DNA of 64,000 nt from Providencia sp. (lineage in GTDB: Bacteria > Pseudomonadota > Gammaproteobacteria > Enterobacterales > Enterobacteriaceae). Position numbers and translations under genes: made by a program. The notes beneath the pieces are model-generated. The model ran no database searches, was not told where the DNA came from, and worked only from the letters and a program-made list of their open reading frames with translations. Location: assembly GCF_003533305.1 (NCBI RefSeq), contig NZ_DOEH01000007.1, positions 1 through 64,000 on the forward strand, given 5' to 3'. Of the stretch, positions 21,498-32,609 are shown piece by piece (positions within the stretch are counted from its first letter, which is position 1; every line of letters starts with the position of its first letter).

Positions 21498-21611
21498 TAC
21501 ATTAAAATTGGGAAGCGATTTGCAAAAGCGTATAAAATGTCGCTTTTAACTTGTTTGCAACAACCATCCAGTTATACTTTGTGTTCTAAAATTTAACGCA
21601 GGCTATAAAAT

Positions 21612-21782
21612 ATGAAAAAATTAGCAATCGCTATATGCGCCTTATTTGCTTTTGGTTCAGTAGGCGGCATTGTTTTAGCAGGTATGAATATTTATACTCG
21701 CTCAACAACACCTTTAGAACAGGGACAACCTCAGGCTCAATCCCTAATCCCTGCCCCTAACCAAATGCAGCAACCAAACTAA
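21612..21782 (+). CDS. 56-residue membrane or exported small protein upstream of sseA
   Basis: The frame opens with ATG AAA AAA TTA and gives MKKLAIAICALFAFGSVGGI followed by VLAGMNIYTR, a strong signal-anchor or signal peptide. A short polar tail rich in Gln and Pro (about residues 31–56) ends it. The stop is 32 bases before the sseA ATG, so the two may share a transcript. It matches no family I recognise. The N-terminal topology signal and good codon use support a real gene; the product could be a small single-pass inner-membrane protein. Confidence 0.55.
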   Translation: MKKLAIAICALFAFGSVGGIVLAGMNIYTRSTTPLEQGQPQAQSLIPAPNQMQQPN

Positions 21783-21814
21783 AATAATGTATTAGCTCAG
21801 GATGGAGATAGTTT

Positions 21815-22654
21815 ATGTACAACGATTTTTTTGTTACACCGCAATGGTTAAACGCGCATCTGTTTGATGCAAATATTATTGTACTCGACGCATCATCTCC
21901 TCCACCAACAGCCCCCTATGATTGTCGCCAACGTTATTTACAAGAACATATTCCTAATGCGCAATTTTTTCATCAAGATGAAATTGCCGATAAAACCTGC
22001 GATCTGCCCCATATGCTACCGAGTGCAGAAACCTTCAGCCAAGCAGTAGGTGCTATGGGTATTGATAATAATACTCAAGTTATTATTTATGCCCAAAATA
22101 ATTTATTTTCATCCCCTCGTGCTTGGTGGACATTCACGACAATGGGCTGCAAAAACGTCAAAATATTGGCAGGTGGAATTGATGCTTGGAAAACAGCTGG
22201 ATTTGAAACTCAAGCAGGTGAAGTCATTCCACCAGCAATCAAAGAATTTAAAGCAACTCGAAAAGAAACGAATGCTTTGAATCAAAAACAAGTATTAGAT
22301 ATCGTTAACGAAGGTAAAATTCAAATTATCGATGCTCGTGCAGCGCCGCGTTTTCTAGCACAAGCACCCGAACCACGTCCGGGTCTACGTATGGGACACA
22401 TTCCGAGAAGTAAAAATGTTCCTTGGGATCTACTCGTTGAAAATGGAGAGTTCAAGTCCCCTGAACAACTAAAAGCCATTTTTACTCAGCAAGGCGTCGA
22501 TATCCACGCTCCCTCAGTCACTTCTTGTGGCTCAGGAATGACCGCTGCCGTTGTGCTAATGGCGTTAACCCTACTTGGCAACACAGATGTACGTTTATAT
22601 GACGGTTCGTGGGCAGAGTGGGGACAGGATAATGGTTTGCCGATTGAACCTTAG
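21815..22654 (+). CDS. sseA: 3-mercaptopyruvate sulfurtransferase
   Basis: 279-residue protein with two rhodanese domains. The catalytic Cys (about residue 238) is in the loop CGSGMTA, which is the mercaptopyruvate-type active site, and the interdomain and second-domain blocks RMGHIPRSKNVPW and RLYDGSWAEWG are conserved. It transfers sulfur from 3-mercaptopyruvate to acceptors such as cyanide or thiols. Length matches E. coli SseA (281). A GGAGA ribosome site precedes the ATG. Confidence 0.94.
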   Translation: MYNDFFVTPQWLNAHLFDANIIVLDASSPPPTAPYDCRQRYLQEHIPNAQFFHQDEIADKTCDLPHMLPSAETFSQAVGAMGIDNNTQVIIYAQNNLFSSPRAWWTFTTMGCKNVKILAGGIDAWKTAGFETQAGEVIPPAIKEFKATRKETNALNQKQVLDIVNEGKIQIIDARAAPRFLAQAPEPRPGLRMGHIPRSKNVPWDLLVENGEFKSPEQLKAIFTQQGVDIHAPSVTSCGSGMTAAVVLMALTLLGNTDVRLYDGSWAEWGQDNGLPIEP

Positions 22655-22670
22655 GTTTCAACTCGCAAAA

Positions 22671-22705
22671 ATAAAGGCTGCTAATATTTAAATTGCAGCC
22701 TTTAT
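22671..22705. terminator. terminator between sseA and the YeaQ-type gene
   Basis: 11-bp perfect stem ATAAAGGCTGC / GCAGCCTTTAT with a 13-base loop, AT rich on both sides. It could serve both convergent genes. Confidence 0.75.
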
Positions 22706-22770
22706 TAAATTCTTGAGATCTTGACTAAAATAGTCAGTATCTCGTTATTGTGACGTATATTTAAGCAAAA

Positions 22771-23019
22771 CTATTTGGCAAATATACCCGCCAAGAAGAG
22801 CACTGCAATTGCACCGATAACGGCGACCACAAAGCTACCAAAATTGAAACCATCAACTTTACCTTTACCAAAGAAAGTACTGATATACCCCCCGACAACG
22901 GCGCCGACAATCCCTAAAACTGTGGTCATAATAAAACCCATCTGATACGTTCCAGGCATGAGCCATTTTGCTAGAACACCCGCAATCAGACCAAAAATAA
23001 TCCAAGCAATAACGCCCAT
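22771..23019 (-). CDS. YeaQ/YmgE (GlsB) family small membrane protein
   Basis: 82 residues, the same length as E. coli YeaQ, with three hydrophobic segments and the glycine-rich repeats typical of the transglycosylase-associated (TAG) family: IIFGLIAGVLAKWLMPG, LGIVGAVVGGYIS and DGFNFGSFVVAVIGAI. An inner-membrane protein linked to stress resistance in other bacteria; its molecular function is unknown. A GGAGGCG ribosome site precedes the ATG. Confidence 0.88.
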   Translation of the reverse strand: MGVIAWIIFGLIAGVLAKWLMPGTYQMGFIMTTVLGIVGAVVGGYISTFFGKGKVDGFNFGSFVVAVIGAIAVLFLAGIFAK

Positions 23020-23153
23020 ATTACGCCTCCAAAAGACTAGGTTGTATTAAGTAATAATGTCTCAACAATAATAGTGATTAACTTAACTTAATGACTATCA
23101 TACTTACTAAGTAAAGACCCAATAAGTTATTTTCGCAAATAAAAATTCTTTTT

Positions 23154-24113
23154 TTAAGACTTTTTATCAATATTTACATCTACAATATGCGAAATAACAT
23201 CAGAAATTTGCTGTGCATTTTTCAAAGATCGCACTTGTTGAAACAGTTCATCCGCAGATTGATATTCTTTACGTAAATAGCTCAACCATTGCTTAATACG
23301 AGCGGCATGATAGTGACCAGTATCACCAAGTTTTTCCAGTTCAGTATATTTTAATAATATCTGATTAACCTGTTCCCAAGGCATTTGCCGATGGTTATTT
23401 TTAATCACTCGGCTTAGATTCGGTGTATTTAATGCACCCCGCCCAATCATAATGGCATCGCATCCCGTTATTTCAATACAGCGTTTAGCACTTTCATAGT
23501 CCCAAATTTCACCATTTGCGATAACAGGTATTGATAACCGCTTACGAATGTCACCGATAGCTTGCCAATTAATACGCTCAGCCTTATAACCATCTTCTTT
23601 AGTGCGTCCATGAACGGTTAATTCAGTGGCTCCCCCCTGCTCTGCTGCATCAGCAATTTCGTGGGTAAATTCACCGCTATCCCAACCTAGTCTAACTTTC
23701 ACAGAAACAGGTAATGATTTAGGAACAGCATCACGCATGGCTTTAACAGCACGGTAAATGAGATCGGGTTGCTTCAACAGCGTAGCACCACCACCATGGC
23801 CATTTACCGTTTTTGATGGGCATCCACAATTCAGATCGACGCCCCAAGAGCCTAATTCAACGGCTCTATCTGCATTTTCTGCTAACCATTCGGGGTGCTG
23901 CCCTAACAACTGCACCCTAACTAAAGTTCCTGATGGCGTACGACTTTGATTACGTAATTCGGGGCACAAACGATAGAAGGTTTTGGCTGGAAGTAACGTA
24001 TCTACTACACGAACAAATTCAGTAATGCAGAGGTCATAATCATTGACCTCTGTGAGCAATGAACGAACGAGTGAGTCTAAAACCCCTTCCATAGGGGCTA
24101 GTAGCACACGCAT
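23154..24113 (-). CDS. dusC: tRNA-dihydrouridine(16) synthase
   Basis: FMN enzyme that reduces uridine 16 of tRNA to dihydrouridine. 319 residues with the N-terminal TIM barrel ([10 protein letters not shown] at the start), catalytic Cys98 in [18 protein letters not shown], and FMN-site blocks [16 protein letters not shown] and [13 protein letters not shown]. The sequence fits DusC rather than DusA or DusB. Its ATG overlaps the rhlE stop by one base (TAATG), so the two are coupled. Confidence 0.93.
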   Translation of the reverse strand: MRVLLAPMEGVLDSLVRSLLTEVNDYDLCITEFVRVVDTLLPAKTFYRLCPELRNQSRTPSGTLVRVQLLGQHPEWLAENADRAVELGSWGVDLNCGCPSKTVNGHGGGATLLKQPDLIYRAVKAMRDAVPKSLPVSVKVRLGWDSGEFTHEIADAAEQGGATELTVHGRTKEDGYKAERINWQAIGDIRKRLSIPVIANGEIWDYESAKRCIEITGCDAIMIGRGALNTPNLSRVIKNNHRQMPWEQVNQILLKYTELEKLGDTGHYHAARIKQWLSYLRKEYQSADELFQQVRSLKNAQQISDVISHIVDVNIDKKS

Positions 24114-25480
24114 TAACCTTCACCACGTCCTTGTCTTACTTTGCTTTGTGCATTTTTCCAAGGTGAACCTGATGACTCAGATTTTCCTTTTGCAGCTGGC
24201 GCGCTAGAACGACGAGGTCTGTTACTACCTTTATCGCCTCTATCACTTCCACCTCTGTCACTGCGCTCACTAGGACGTCTATCAGATGAACGTCTGTCAT
24301 TGCGCTGCGGTGATTTTTGAATAGGTTCAGCTTTAATTGAAGGATCTGGCTCATAACCTTCAGTTGTCATTAGCGGAATTGATTTTTTCAATAGTTTTTC
24401 AATATCTTTGAGAAGTTTAATTTCATCGACACAAACTAAAGAAACCGCCATGCCCGTTGCATCAGCACGACCAGTACGACCAATACGGTGAACATAATCT
24501 TCTGCCACATTTGGTAATTCATAGTTCACAACATGAGGAAGTTGTTCAATATCAATACCACGCGCAGCAATATCAGTAGCAACTAAAACGCGAATATCAC
24601 CTGATTTAAAATCAGCAAGTGCACGAGTACGCGCGCCCTGACTTTTATTACCATGGATAGCCGCAGCTTTAATACCATCTTTATTAAGATGTTCAGCAAG
24701 ACGGTTAGCACCATGCTTAGTACGCGTAAATACTAAAACTTGCTGCCAATTATCACGGCCGATCATGAATGATAAAAGATCTGCTTTACGTTTTTTATCA
24801 ACAAGATGTACATATTGTGTCACTTGTTCTGACGCTGAATTACGTGGCGCCACTTCAATGGTCACAGGGTTAGTTAGCAATTTATTAGCGAGCTGTTTAA
24901 TGTCGTCAGAGAAAGTTGCTGAGAAAAGTAAATTTTGACGCTTTTTAGGGAGTTTACTAATAACACGACGGATATCGTGAATAAAACCCATATCTAACAT
25001 GCGATCAGCTTCATCAAGCACAAGAATTTCAACTTGAGATAGGTCAACTGCATTTTGATGCTCTAAATCGAGTAAGCGTCCAGGTGTTGCAATCAAAATC
25101 TCAACGCCACTGCGCAATTTCATCATCTGTGGATTAATGCTTACCCCGCCAAAAATAACCATTGAGCGGATTTTCAAATGACGACTGTATTCTTTTACAT
25201 TTTCAGCAACTTGAGCTGCCAATTCCCTTGTAGGTGTCAGGATCAACGCCCGAACGGGTCTACGATTGTTCCCACGCGGGGTTTCAATGAGTTTTTGTAA
25301 AATAGGCAACGTAAAGCCTGCGGTTTTACCCGTACCTGTTTGAGCGCTTGCTAACAGGTCTTTACCTGCAAGTACTGCAGGAATAGCTTGTTGTTGAATA
25401 GGTGTAGGACTTTCATAGCCTAACTCATTAATGGCAAGCAAAATTTCCTCGTTTAAAGCGAGGTCTGAAAAATTAGTCAA
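24113..25480 (-). CDS. rhlE: DEAD-box RNA helicase RhlE
   Basis: 455 residues, one residue longer than E. coli RhlE. Motifs in order: Q motif in [13 protein letters not shown], Walker [29 protein letters not shown] and HRIGRTGR. The C-terminal ~70 residues form a basic Arg/Ser/Asp/Gly-rich tail typical of RhlE, which acts on rRNA maturation. It is the first gene of rhlE–dusC and divergent from cecR; in E. coli the CecR regulator also acts here. Confidence 0.95.
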   Translation of the reverse strand: MTNFSDLALNEEILLAINELGYESPTPIQQQAIPAVLAGKDLLASAQTGTGKTAGFTLPILQKLIETPRGNNRRPVRALILTPTRELAAQVAENVKEYSRHLKIRSMVIFGGVSINPQMMKLRSGVEILIATPGRLLDLEHQNAVDLSQVEILVLDEADRMLDMGFIHDIRRVISKLPKKRQNLLFSATFSDDIKQLANKLLTNPVTIEVAPRNSASEQVTQYVHLVDKKRKADLLSFMIGRDNWQQVLVFTRTKHGANRLAEHLNKDGIKAAAIHGNKSQGARTRALADFKSGDIRVLVATDIAARGIDIEQLPHVVNYELPNVAEDYVHRIGRTGRADATGMAVSLVCVDEIKLLKDIEKLLKKSIPLMTTEGYEPDPSIKAEPIQKSPQRNDRRSSDRRPSERSDRGGSDRGDKGSNRPRRSSAPAAKGKSESSGSPWKNAQSKVRQGRGEG

Positions 25481-25771
25481 ATTAAATTACTCCGGGCTTC
25501 ACCGTATCAAATTATTGAGGCAGTTCTAAGGGGAAGTGAATCAGAAGAAGAAAAAAGCGCAAACTGCCGTGCGACATGTCTAAATTCTAACATTATTTGA
25601 TGACGATAAATATATTAATTTAGTTTGCCTCACAAATTAATATAAAATGCCCTTCATATGGTATATATACTTATATGACACTATGAGTTGTCGTTTTCTA
25701 TCCCTTATAAAAATGAAAAGCCGCTTAGAGCCTATTTGGGTGTTATTTAATTCTGATTTAAAGGAATGTTT

Positions 25772-26464
25772 ATGATTATAAATTCATCGTCAACTTTGCG
25801 AGGAGAGAATGCGAGACAACAACTACTTCTCGCAGCTGCTGATGTTTATGGAGAAAAAGGACTTGATGGGGCGACTACACGCCAAATAGCACAAGTTTCT
25901 GGTCAAAATATCGCAGCAATTTCATATTATTTTGGTTCGAAGGAAGGCCTTTACCTTGCTGTTGCACAGATGATTGCCAGTAACGTCAAAGAAAGCTTCT
26001 ATGAAACGTTTAACCTGATAGATAATTTTCTTAACCAACCTGCTGAGGCTCAAACACCTCAAAAAGCCCTTGAGCTATTACAAAAAACCGTTATTGCTTA
26101 TAATTACTTTCAGTTGGAGAAAAAAAACCTCAGTTTTTCGCGAATATTAGCACGTGAACAGCTGAATCCAACAGAAGCCTACACCATTATCCATGAACAA
26201 GCTTTAGGCCCAATACACTCGCGTTTAAATCATCTAATCGCCACTTATATCGGCGCAGATCCCCATAATTTAACTACGTTAATCCATACCCATGCCATTC
26301 TTGGCGAAACGCTTTCATTTCGTATTGCACGAGAAACATTACTCAGACAAACGGGTTGGAAACATATTAATGAGAATGAATTTGAAATTATTAATCAAGT
26401 TCTTATCGAACATACAAATATCTTATTAGAGGGGTTACGTCATCGCAAACAAGCAGAAAAGTGA
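25772..26464 (+). CDS. cecR: TetR-family regulator CecR
   Basis: 230-residue TetR repressor. The N-terminal helix-turn-helix reads GATTRQIAQVSGQNIAAISYYFGSKEGLYLAVA, split here by the family signature, and the C-terminal ligand domain resembles E. coli CecR (YbiH), which controls the ybhGFSR operon and rhlE. The ATG at 25772 is favoured since AAAGGA ends six bases before it; an ATG at 25766 directly abuts that site. It is followed after 93 bases by ybhG in the same direction. Confidence 0.92.
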   Translation: MIINSSSTLRGENARQQLLLAAADVYGEKGLDGATTRQIAQVSGQNIAAISYYFGSKEGLYLAVAQMIASNVKESFYETFNLIDNFLNQPAEAQTPQKALELLQKTVIAYNYFQLEKKNLSFSRILAREQLNPTEAYTIIHEQALGPIHSRLNHLIATYIGADPHNLTTLIHTHAILGETLSFRIARETLLRQTGWKHINENEFEIINQVLIEHTNILLEGLRHRKQAEK

Positions 26465-26557
26465 TATGATAAATAGATAAAGAAAAGTAATACTTTTAGG
26501 TTATAACTAACTCAGTATAACTTTTTTATCATTTTATCCTCTTGAGTAAGGTTAGCT

Positions 26558-27553
26558 ATGAACAATAAACGTCGTTCTGTTTTTATTCTTCTTATTGTCA
26601 TATTAATCGGTGTTGCTGTGGGTGGTTATTACTACTACCAATCTAAGCAAGATAAAACATTAACCTTATACGGAAATGTTGATGTCAGAACCGTTAACCT
26701 TGGTTTTCGAGTAGGGGGAAGGCTCGCGTCTTTGAATGTAGATGAAGGCGCGCGCGTGACCGCAGGGGATAAGCTTGGCAAACTTGATGATGCCTCTTAC
26801 ATCAATGCGCTTAATAAAGCGAAAGGCATTCGAGATAGCGCTAAAGCGCAACTAGCTTTAAAAGAAGCGGGTTATCGAACTCAAGAAATTGCTCAAGCAG
26901 AAGCGGAAGTTGCTCAAAAACAAGCGGCTTGGCAATATGCTGATAATTTTTATAAACGCCAGCAAGGCCTTGCAGCTCAGCGCGTTATTTCAGCTAATGA
27001 TTTAGACAATGCAAAAAATAGTCGTAATCAAACCCTCGCTGCCCTGAAAGCCGCACAAGATAAACTCAATCAATATCAAAGTGGATTTCGCCAAGAAGAG
27101 ATCGCCGCAGCAAGAGGTGAATGGCTACAAGCTGAAGCCGCTGTTGCACAAGCTGAACTTGATTTGCAAGATACAACACTCACTGCGCCATCAGATGGCA
27201 CTATTTTAACCCGCGCTATTGAACCAGGTACCATTGTTGGCGCAGGCAACACGGTATTTAGTGTTACCCTAATCCACCCGGTATGGGTTCGAGCCTATGT
27301 CAGCGAGCCTAATCTTGGTGCCACCGTTCCCGGTAGTGATGTGTTGCTATATACCGATAGCAGACCCGATTCTCCTTACCACGGGAAAATAGGTTTTGTT
27401 TCTCCTACTGCTGAATTCACGCCTAAAAGCGTACAAACACCTGATTTACGTACTGATTTGGTATACCGTTTACGTATTATCGTGAGCGATCCTGATGACG
27501 CTCTGCGTCAGGGTATGCCCGTCACCGTCCGTTTTCCTGAAACAAAACAGTAA
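26558..27553 (+). CDS. ybhG: YbhG, membrane-fusion (HlyD-type) subunit of the YbhGFSR exporter
   Basis: 331-residue periplasmic adaptor with one N-terminal membrane anchor ([20 protein letters not shown]). A lipoyl/barrel-sandwich half ([21 protein letters not shown]), a long Ala/Gln-rich coiled-coil hairpin (about 90–200), and the returning half [19 protein letters not shown] are visible. It bridges the inner-membrane ABC exporter to an outer-membrane channel. ybhF begins at the next base after its stop. Confidence 0.94.
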   Translation: MNNKRRSVFILLIVILIGVAVGGYYYYQSKQDKTLTLYGNVDVRTVNLGFRVGGRLASLNVDEGARVTAGDKLGKLDDASYINALNKAKGIRDSAKAQLALKEAGYRTQEIAQAEAEVAQKQAAWQYADNFYKRQQGLAAQRVISANDLDNAKNSRNQTLAALKAAQDKLNQYQSGFRQEEIAAARGEWLQAEAAVAQAELDLQDTTLTAPSDGTILTRAIEPGTIVGAGNTVFSVTLIHPVWVRAYVSEPNLGATVPGSDVLLYTDSRPDSPYHGKIGFVSPTAEFTPKSVQTPDLRTDLVYRLRIIVSDPDDALRQGMPVTVRFPETKQ

Positions 27554-29302
27554 ATGCTTGTCATGAATAATGATTACAACATACGCCTTCAGGGTATTGA
27601 AAAAACATTTTCAGGTCTAGATTCACCGGCAGTCGAGAGCTTAACGACTGAAATTCATGGTGGCTCAGTCACGGGGCTCGTGGGCCCCGACGGCGCAGGT
27701 AAAACAACGCTAATAAGAATGCTAGCTGGATTGTTAAAACCTGATTCCGGCACAATCAGTCTAATGGGTTTAGATCCCATCAAAGACAGTATTGAAGTGC
27801 GGGCAAACTTGGGCTATATGCCACAAAAGTTTGGTTTATACGAAGATTTAACCGTGCAAGAGAATCTCGATTTATATGCAGATTTACGTGGTGTTATCGG
27901 TGATGAACGCAAAAAAACCTATCAACAATTACTGACATTTACCAATCTGACCGATTTTACCTCTCGTCTTGCGGGTAAACTCTCAGGCGGTATGAAACAA
28001 AAACTGGGGTTAGCCTGTACATTACTAGGCAAGCCTAAAGTATTGCTGCTCGATGAGCCAGGAGTAGGAGTCGATCCCATCGCTCGTCGTGAATTATGGC
28101 AAATGGTGCATACCCTTGCTGATGATGGCATGTTGATCCTCTGGAGCACCTCTTACCTAGATGAAGCTCAGCAATGTAAAGAAGTTCTGCTACTCAACAA
28201 GGGGAAGTTACTGTATTCAGGAAAACCTGAATTACTGACTCAAAAAATGGTTGGACGATCATTCTTACTCGACGTCCCTGCCACACAAAAACGCACTCAA
28301 CTACAAAATGCATTAGTATTACCTGAAACTACCGATGGCGTAATTCAAGGTCGCTACATCCGTTTGATCTTAAAACCTAATGCTTCCCAACAAAATTTAC
28401 TTAATGCGCTCAATATGGGCGACCAAAAACTAATTGAAGCAGAGCCACGCTTTGAAGATGCGTTTATTGATTTACTTGGCGGTGGCCCATCACATCGTTC
28501 AGAGCTGGCTTCTATTGTCCCGCAAATCCCACCAAATCCAAATGAAACCGTCATTGAAGCTCGCAATCTCACTAAGAAATTTGGTAATTTTGCCGCCACT
28601 GATACGGTTAATTTTCAAGTCAAACGCGGTGAGATTTTTGGCTTGTTAGGCCCTAATGGGGCAGGGAAATCAACCACATTTAAAATGATGTGTGGCCTAA
28701 TGAAACCAACTGAAGGACAAGCTTTGGTATTGGGAATGGATTTAAAAACCAGTTCAAATAAAGCACGTCAGCATTTAGGTTATATGGCGCAAAAATTCTC
28801 GTTATATGGCAACTTAAAAGTGAAGCAAAACCTAAAGTTTTTTTCTGGCGTTTATGGCCTTCACCACAAAAAACAATCAACTAAAATGCAAGAGATGATA
28901 GATGCATTTAGTTTCACGCCAATTATTAATCAAATCACAGATTCATTACCTTTAGGTTATAAACAACGCCTCGCTCTTGCCTGTTCGTTGATGCATGAAC
29001 CTGATATTTTGTTTCTGGATGAACCCACTTCGGGAGTTGACCCACTAACTCGTAGAGAGTTTTGGTTACATATTAATGGGATGGTCGATAAAGGCGTCAC
29101 TGTGATGGTAACCACTCACTTTATGGATGAAGCTGAATATTGCGATCGTATTGGTTTGGTATATCACGGTAAAATTATTGCCGCAGGCACCCCTGATGAA
29201 CTAAAACAACAAGTTGCCAGCGCTGAAAATCCTAATCCTTCAATGGAAGATGCCTTCATAGAGCTTATCTTTAATTATGATCAACAACAGGGGGAACGAT
29301 GA
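27554..29302 (+). CDS. ybhF: YbhF, tandem ABC ATPase of the YbhGFSR exporter
   Basis: 582-residue ATPase with two fused nucleotide-binding domains. Walker A motifs GPDGAGKTT and GPNGAGKST, signature [10 protein letters not shown] in the first domain and a degenerate [10 protein letters not shown] in the second, and Walker B motifs [12 protein letters not shown] and [12 protein letters not shown] are seen. It powers export by YbhS and YbhR; in E. coli the system is linked to tolerance of cefoperazone and chloramphenicol. The start at 27554 abuts the ybhG stop, and a second ATG lies three codons later. Confidence 0.94.
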   Translation: MLVMNNDYNIRLQGIEKTFSGLDSPAVESLTTEIHGGSVTGLVGPDGAGKTTLIRMLAGLLKPDSGTISLMGLDPIKDSIEVRANLGYMPQKFGLYEDLTVQENLDLYADLRGVIGDERKKTYQQLLTFTNLTDFTSRLAGKLSGGMKQKLGLACTLLGKPKVLLLDEPGVGVDPIARRELWQMVHTLADDGMLILWSTSYLDEAQQCKEVLLLNKGKLLYSGKPELLTQKMVGRSFLLDVPATQKRTQLQNALVLPETTDGVIQGRYIRLILKPNASQQNLLNALNMGDQKLIEAEPRFEDAFIDLLGGGPSHRSELASIVPQIPPNPNETVIEARNLTKKFGNFAATDTVNFQVKRGEIFGLLGPNGAGKSTTFKMMCGLMKPTEGQALVLGMDLKTSSNKARQHLGYMAQKFSLYGNLKVKQNLKFFSGVYGLHHKKQSTKMQEMIDAFSFTPIINQITDSLPLGYKQRLALACSLMHEPDILFLDEPTSGVDPLTRREFWLHINGMVDKGVTVMVTTHFMDEAEYCDRIGLVYHGKIIAAGTPDELKQQVASAENPNPSMEDAFIELIFNYDQQQGER

Positions 29303-30438
29303 CCGCAGCAGCCTCCCATTTTTCGTGGCGCAGACTCAAAGCTCTGTGCTTTAAAGAAACTAAACAAATCGTTCGCGATCCGAGCAGTGCACTAATCGCT
29401 GTTGTGATTCCACTCATGCTGCTGTTCATTTTTGGCTATGGTATCAATCTAGATTCGAGCAAACTGCGCGTGGGTATTTTAATGGACCAACAGAGCCAAG
29501 AAGCGCGGGAACTCGTCGATGCGTTTACTGGCTCGCCTTTTATTGATGCAACTATCAGTGATAACCGCCAACTTTTAGCCAATAAAATGCAAGCAGGAGA
29601 AATTCGCGGGATCGTTGTTATTCCTGTCAATTTTTCCGCTCAGCTATTGCGCTCAGAAGGACATGCGCCGATTCAAGTCATCACTGACGGTAGCGAACCA
29701 AACACAGCAAACTTTGTGCAAGCGTACACCAAAGGGGTTTGGCATACTTGGTTAGTTCAACAAGGGGAAAATAAAGGTTATGCAACAGACCCATTAATTG
29801 AATTAAATATGCGCTATTGGTTTAACGAGGCTGCAATTAGCCAGCATTTCATTATCCCAGGCGCGATTAGTATTATCATGACAGTTGTAGGTGCAATTTT
29901 GACCTCCCTAGTGATTGCTCGTGAATGGGAACGTGGCACCATGGAAGCGTTATTATCGACGCAAATCACCCGCACTGAACTACTGTTATCTAAGCTATTG
30001 CCTTATCAGTTACTTGGTTCATTTGTTATGATCCTATGCATGTTCGTCACCACGTTTGTTCTGGATATCCCCTATCGAGGCTCATTGGTTATCTTATTTG
30101 TGATCACCAGTCTCTATCTTGCTACGGCATTAGGGATGGGGTTATTAATTTCGACGATCACCCGAAACCAATTCAATGCCGCTATGATAGCGCTGAATGC
30201 GGCCTTTTTACCTGCCATCATGTTATCGGGTTTTATTTTTGAAATTGATAGTATGCCTGCCATCATTCAAGCTGTTACTTACTTCATTCCTGCGCGATAT
30301 TTTGTCAGTAGCTTGCAAACACTATTTCTCGCCGGCGATATCTATCTCGTGTTACTCACTGATTTTCTTTTATTGATTGCTTCGGCAATTTTATTTATTG
30401 GTCTAACGGCGCTTAAAACCCGTCGTCGACTGGATTGA
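29299..30438 (+). CDS. ybhS: YbhS, ABC-2 type permease subunit
   Basis: 379-residue ABC-2 membrane protein. One N-terminal membrane segment ([18 protein letters not shown]) is followed by a large periplasmic domain (about 45–175) and five further segments; the motif [15 protein letters not shown] is the ABC-2 signature. It overlaps the end of ybhF by four bases (ATGA). It pairs with YbhR to form the translocation pathway. Confidence 0.94.
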   Translation: MTAAASHFSWRRLKALCFKETKQIVRDPSSALIAVVIPLMLLFIFGYGINLDSSKLRVGILMDQQSQEARELVDAFTGSPFIDATISDNRQLLANKMQAGEIRGIVVIPVNFSAQLLRSEGHAPIQVITDGSEPNTANFVQAYTKGVWHTWLVQQGENKGYATDPLIELNMRYWFNEAAISQHFIIPGAISIIMTVVGAILTSLVIAREWERGTMEALLSTQITRTELLLSKLLPYQLLGSFVMILCMFVTTFVLDIPYRGSLVILFVITSLYLATALGMGLLISTITRNQFNAAMIALNAAFLPAIMLSGFIFEIDSMPAIIQAVTYFIPARYFVSSLQTLFLAGDIYLVLLTDFLLLIASAILFIGLTALKTRRRLD

Positions 30439-30447
30439 GGTGAAACT

Positions 30448-31554
30448 ATGTTTTATCGTCTATACACCTTAATTATGAAAGAGTTGCAATCTTTGTTGCA
30501 AGAACCACAAACGCGGATTATTTTAATTTTGCCCGTTATTTTTCAGATGATTTTATTTCCGCTAGCGGCAACATTAGAAGTCACCAATACCACAATTGCA
30601 ATTTATGACCAAGACAGTGGCCAACATTCTATTGAGCTTACCCAGCGATTAGCCAAAGCTAGTGCATTTTCTCATATCTTGTTACTGAAAAGTGAGCACG
30701 ACATTCGCGAGACACTCGATAACCGTAAAGCACTGTTAGTAGTGCGTTTCGATCAAAACTTTAGCGCTGATATTGCGAGCCAGCACAAAGCTAACATGAT
30801 GCTATTGTTAGATGGACGAAATTCAAATAGCTCTCAGATAGCCGCTAACTATATTGAACAAATTGTCATGCAATATGAGCAGGAACTCACACAAGGTCAG
30901 CCTCGCCCCAACAATAGTGAATTGGTTGTTCGCAATTGGTACAACCCAAATTTAGATTATAAATGGTTCATCGTACCCTCATTAGTCGCATTAATTACAA
31001 CCATTGGTGTACTTATTGTCACCTCTCTTTCTATTGCCAGAGAGCGTGAGCAAGGCACACTAGACCAATTGTTAGTTTCGCCTCTGACCACTTGGCAAAT
31101 TTTTATTGGCAAAGCCATTCCTGCATTGATAGTCGCAACGGCGCAAGCAACACTGGTCCTCGTCATCGGTATTTTTTGTTATGAAATTCCCTTCGCAGGT
31201 TCATTGCTACTATTTTATGGCACGATGCTATTTTATGGCTTATCGTTGGTTGGCTTTGGCTTATTAATATCTGCGTTATGTTCCACGCAGCAACAGGCAT
31301 TTATTGGGGTGTTTGTCTTTATGATGCCTGCCGTCCTGTTATCGGGCTATATTTCTCCTATTGAGAATATGCCTGTTTGGCTACAAGATATTACTTGGAT
31401 AAATCCGATTCGGCACTTTACAGATATTACTAAACAAATTTATCTAAAAGATGCTGATTTTTCAGTAATTTTCCATAGCTTATGGCCACTACTTATTATT
31501 GCGTTAGTCACAAGTAATGTAGCGTACTATTTATTTAGAAAGAAAATAGCATAG
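30448..31554 (+). CDS. ybhR: YbhR, ABC-2 type permease subunit
   Basis: 368-residue ABC-2 permease paralogous to YbhS, with the same topology and the signature [17 protein letters not shown]. Last gene of cecR–ybhG–ybhF–ybhS–ybhR, nine bases after ybhS. Its final codons (LFRKKIA and the stop) lie in a 56-bp tandem duplication, so a second copy of the C-terminal coding end sits just beyond the stop. The genes ybhM–ybhQ found beyond this point in E. coli are absent. Confidence 0.94.
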   Translation: MFYRLYTLIMKELQSLLQEPQTRIILILPVIFQMILFPLAATLEVTNTTIAIYDQDSGQHSIELTQRLAKASAFSHILLLKSEHDIRETLDNRKALLVVRFDQNFSADIASQHKANMMLLLDGRNSNSSQIAANYIEQIVMQYEQELTQGQPRPNNSELVVRNWYNPNLDYKWFIVPSLVALITTIGVLIVTSLSIAREREQGTLDQLLVSPLTTWQIFIGKAIPALIVATAQATLVLVIGIFCYEIPFAGSLLLFYGTMLFYGLSLVGFGLLISALCSTQQQAFIGVFVFMMPAVLLSGYISPIENMPVWLQDITWINPIRHFTDITKQIYLKDADFSVIFHSLWPLLIIALVTSNVAYYLFRKKIA

Positions 31555-31642
31555 ACCATTAGGTTAGATGAATCGCTCAAGGCTGTTTATTTAGAAAGAA
31601 AATCGCATAAACCATTAGGTTAGATGAATCGCTCAAAGCTGT
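31531..31642. repeat. 56-bp tandem duplication at the 3' end of ybhR
   Basis: 31531–31586 and 31587–31642 are direct copies that differ at only a few bases. The first copy holds the last seven codons and stop of ybhR; the second again encodes LFRKKIA and a stop (TAA instead of TAG). This is a recent local duplication outside the functional frame. Confidence 0.9.
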
Positions 31643-31708
31643 TTACTTCACTAATAATAATCTCACAATTAATTATTAGCTTATTATTTTTCAAGCTTTA
31701 ATTAGCAC

Positions 31709-31742
31709 AAAAGCCCTTGTGACTCACATCACAAGGGCTTTT
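31709..31742. terminator. bidirectional terminator between ybhR and ybhL
   Basis: 14-bp perfect stem AAAAGCCCTTGTGA / TCACAAGGGCTTTT with a 6-base loop, giving T runs on both strands between convergent genes. Confidence 0.92.
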
Positions 31743-31769
31743 AATTATTTATACTGTACTAATCGCTAA

Positions 31770-32477
31770 TTAGCGACGGTCACCGAAAATACGCAGCAAC
31801 ATCAGGAACAGGTTAATGAAGTCTAAATACAGAGATAATGCACCCATAATTGAGTATTTACGCATTGTTTCTCTATCATTTTCATCAATTTGTGAACCCA
31901 TTTCTTTCAACTTCTGAGTATCATAAGCAGTTAATGCAGCAAACAGCAGCACACCACCATAAGTGATAACCCAGTACATCATTGAACTTTGCAGCCAGAT
32001 ATTAACCAGTGAAGCGACAACGATACCAATCAATGCCATAAACAGAAAGTTACCCATTCCTGTTAGGCTGCGTTTAGTGGTATAGCCGTAGAAGCTAAGC
32101 GCACCAAACATCACCGCAGTGATGACAAAAGTGCCCGCGACGGATTCACCGGTATAAACAGCGAGAATAACGGAGATAGTTAAACCGGTTAGCAACGCAT
32201 AAAGCATAAACATACCGGTTGCCATCATGCCATTCATTCTTGGAAGTAAGAATGACAAACCCATCACTAAACCAAGCTCAGCGATGATCATGCCAAAAAA
32301 CAAAATTTTATTCGTTGCGATGGTAATGTACAAACCACTGCTCAATGAATACATAGCTACAAATGCAGTCAACAGTAAACCGACTGTCATCCAGCCGTAT
32401 ACTTGTGACATAAATGCCTGAACGCCAGTGTTGGCACCCTGGACAAGAGAATCATTACGTTGATCAAACTGACCCAT
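31770..32477 (-). CDS. ybhL: YbhL, Bax inhibitor-1 family membrane protein
   Basis: 235-residue inner-membrane protein with seven hydrophobic segments. The N-terminal block QVYGWMTVGLLLTAFVA and the C-terminal signature TAYDTQKLKEMG, ending DFINLFLMLLRIFGDRR, match E. coli YbhL (234 residues). BI-1/TMBIM proteins are pH-sensitive calcium-leak channels in some bacteria; the role in enterobacteria is unclear. Located after moaE as in E. coli but in its own unit. Confidence 0.93.
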   Translation of the reverse strand: MGQFDQRNDSLVQGANTGVQAFMSQVYGWMTVGLLLTAFVAMYSLSSGLYITIATNKILFFGMIIAELGLVMGLSFLLPRMNGMMATGMFMLYALLTGLTISVILAVYTGESVAGTFVITAVMFGALSFYGYTTKRSLTGMGNFLFMALIGIVVASLVNIWLQSSMMYWVITYGGVLLFAALTAYDTQKLKEMGSQIDENDRETMRKYSIMGALSLYLDFINLFLMLLRIFGDRR

Positions 32478-32609
32478 GATGGTTACCCTTTAAGAAAAAG
32501 AAAAAAGACCCAGTAAAAATACTGTAATCGGACAAATTATAGCAAAGTTTATCACAATACTTTCACAATACATTCAGCAAATTCGTATTTTTTAGGGGAA
32601 AAAATGCGA

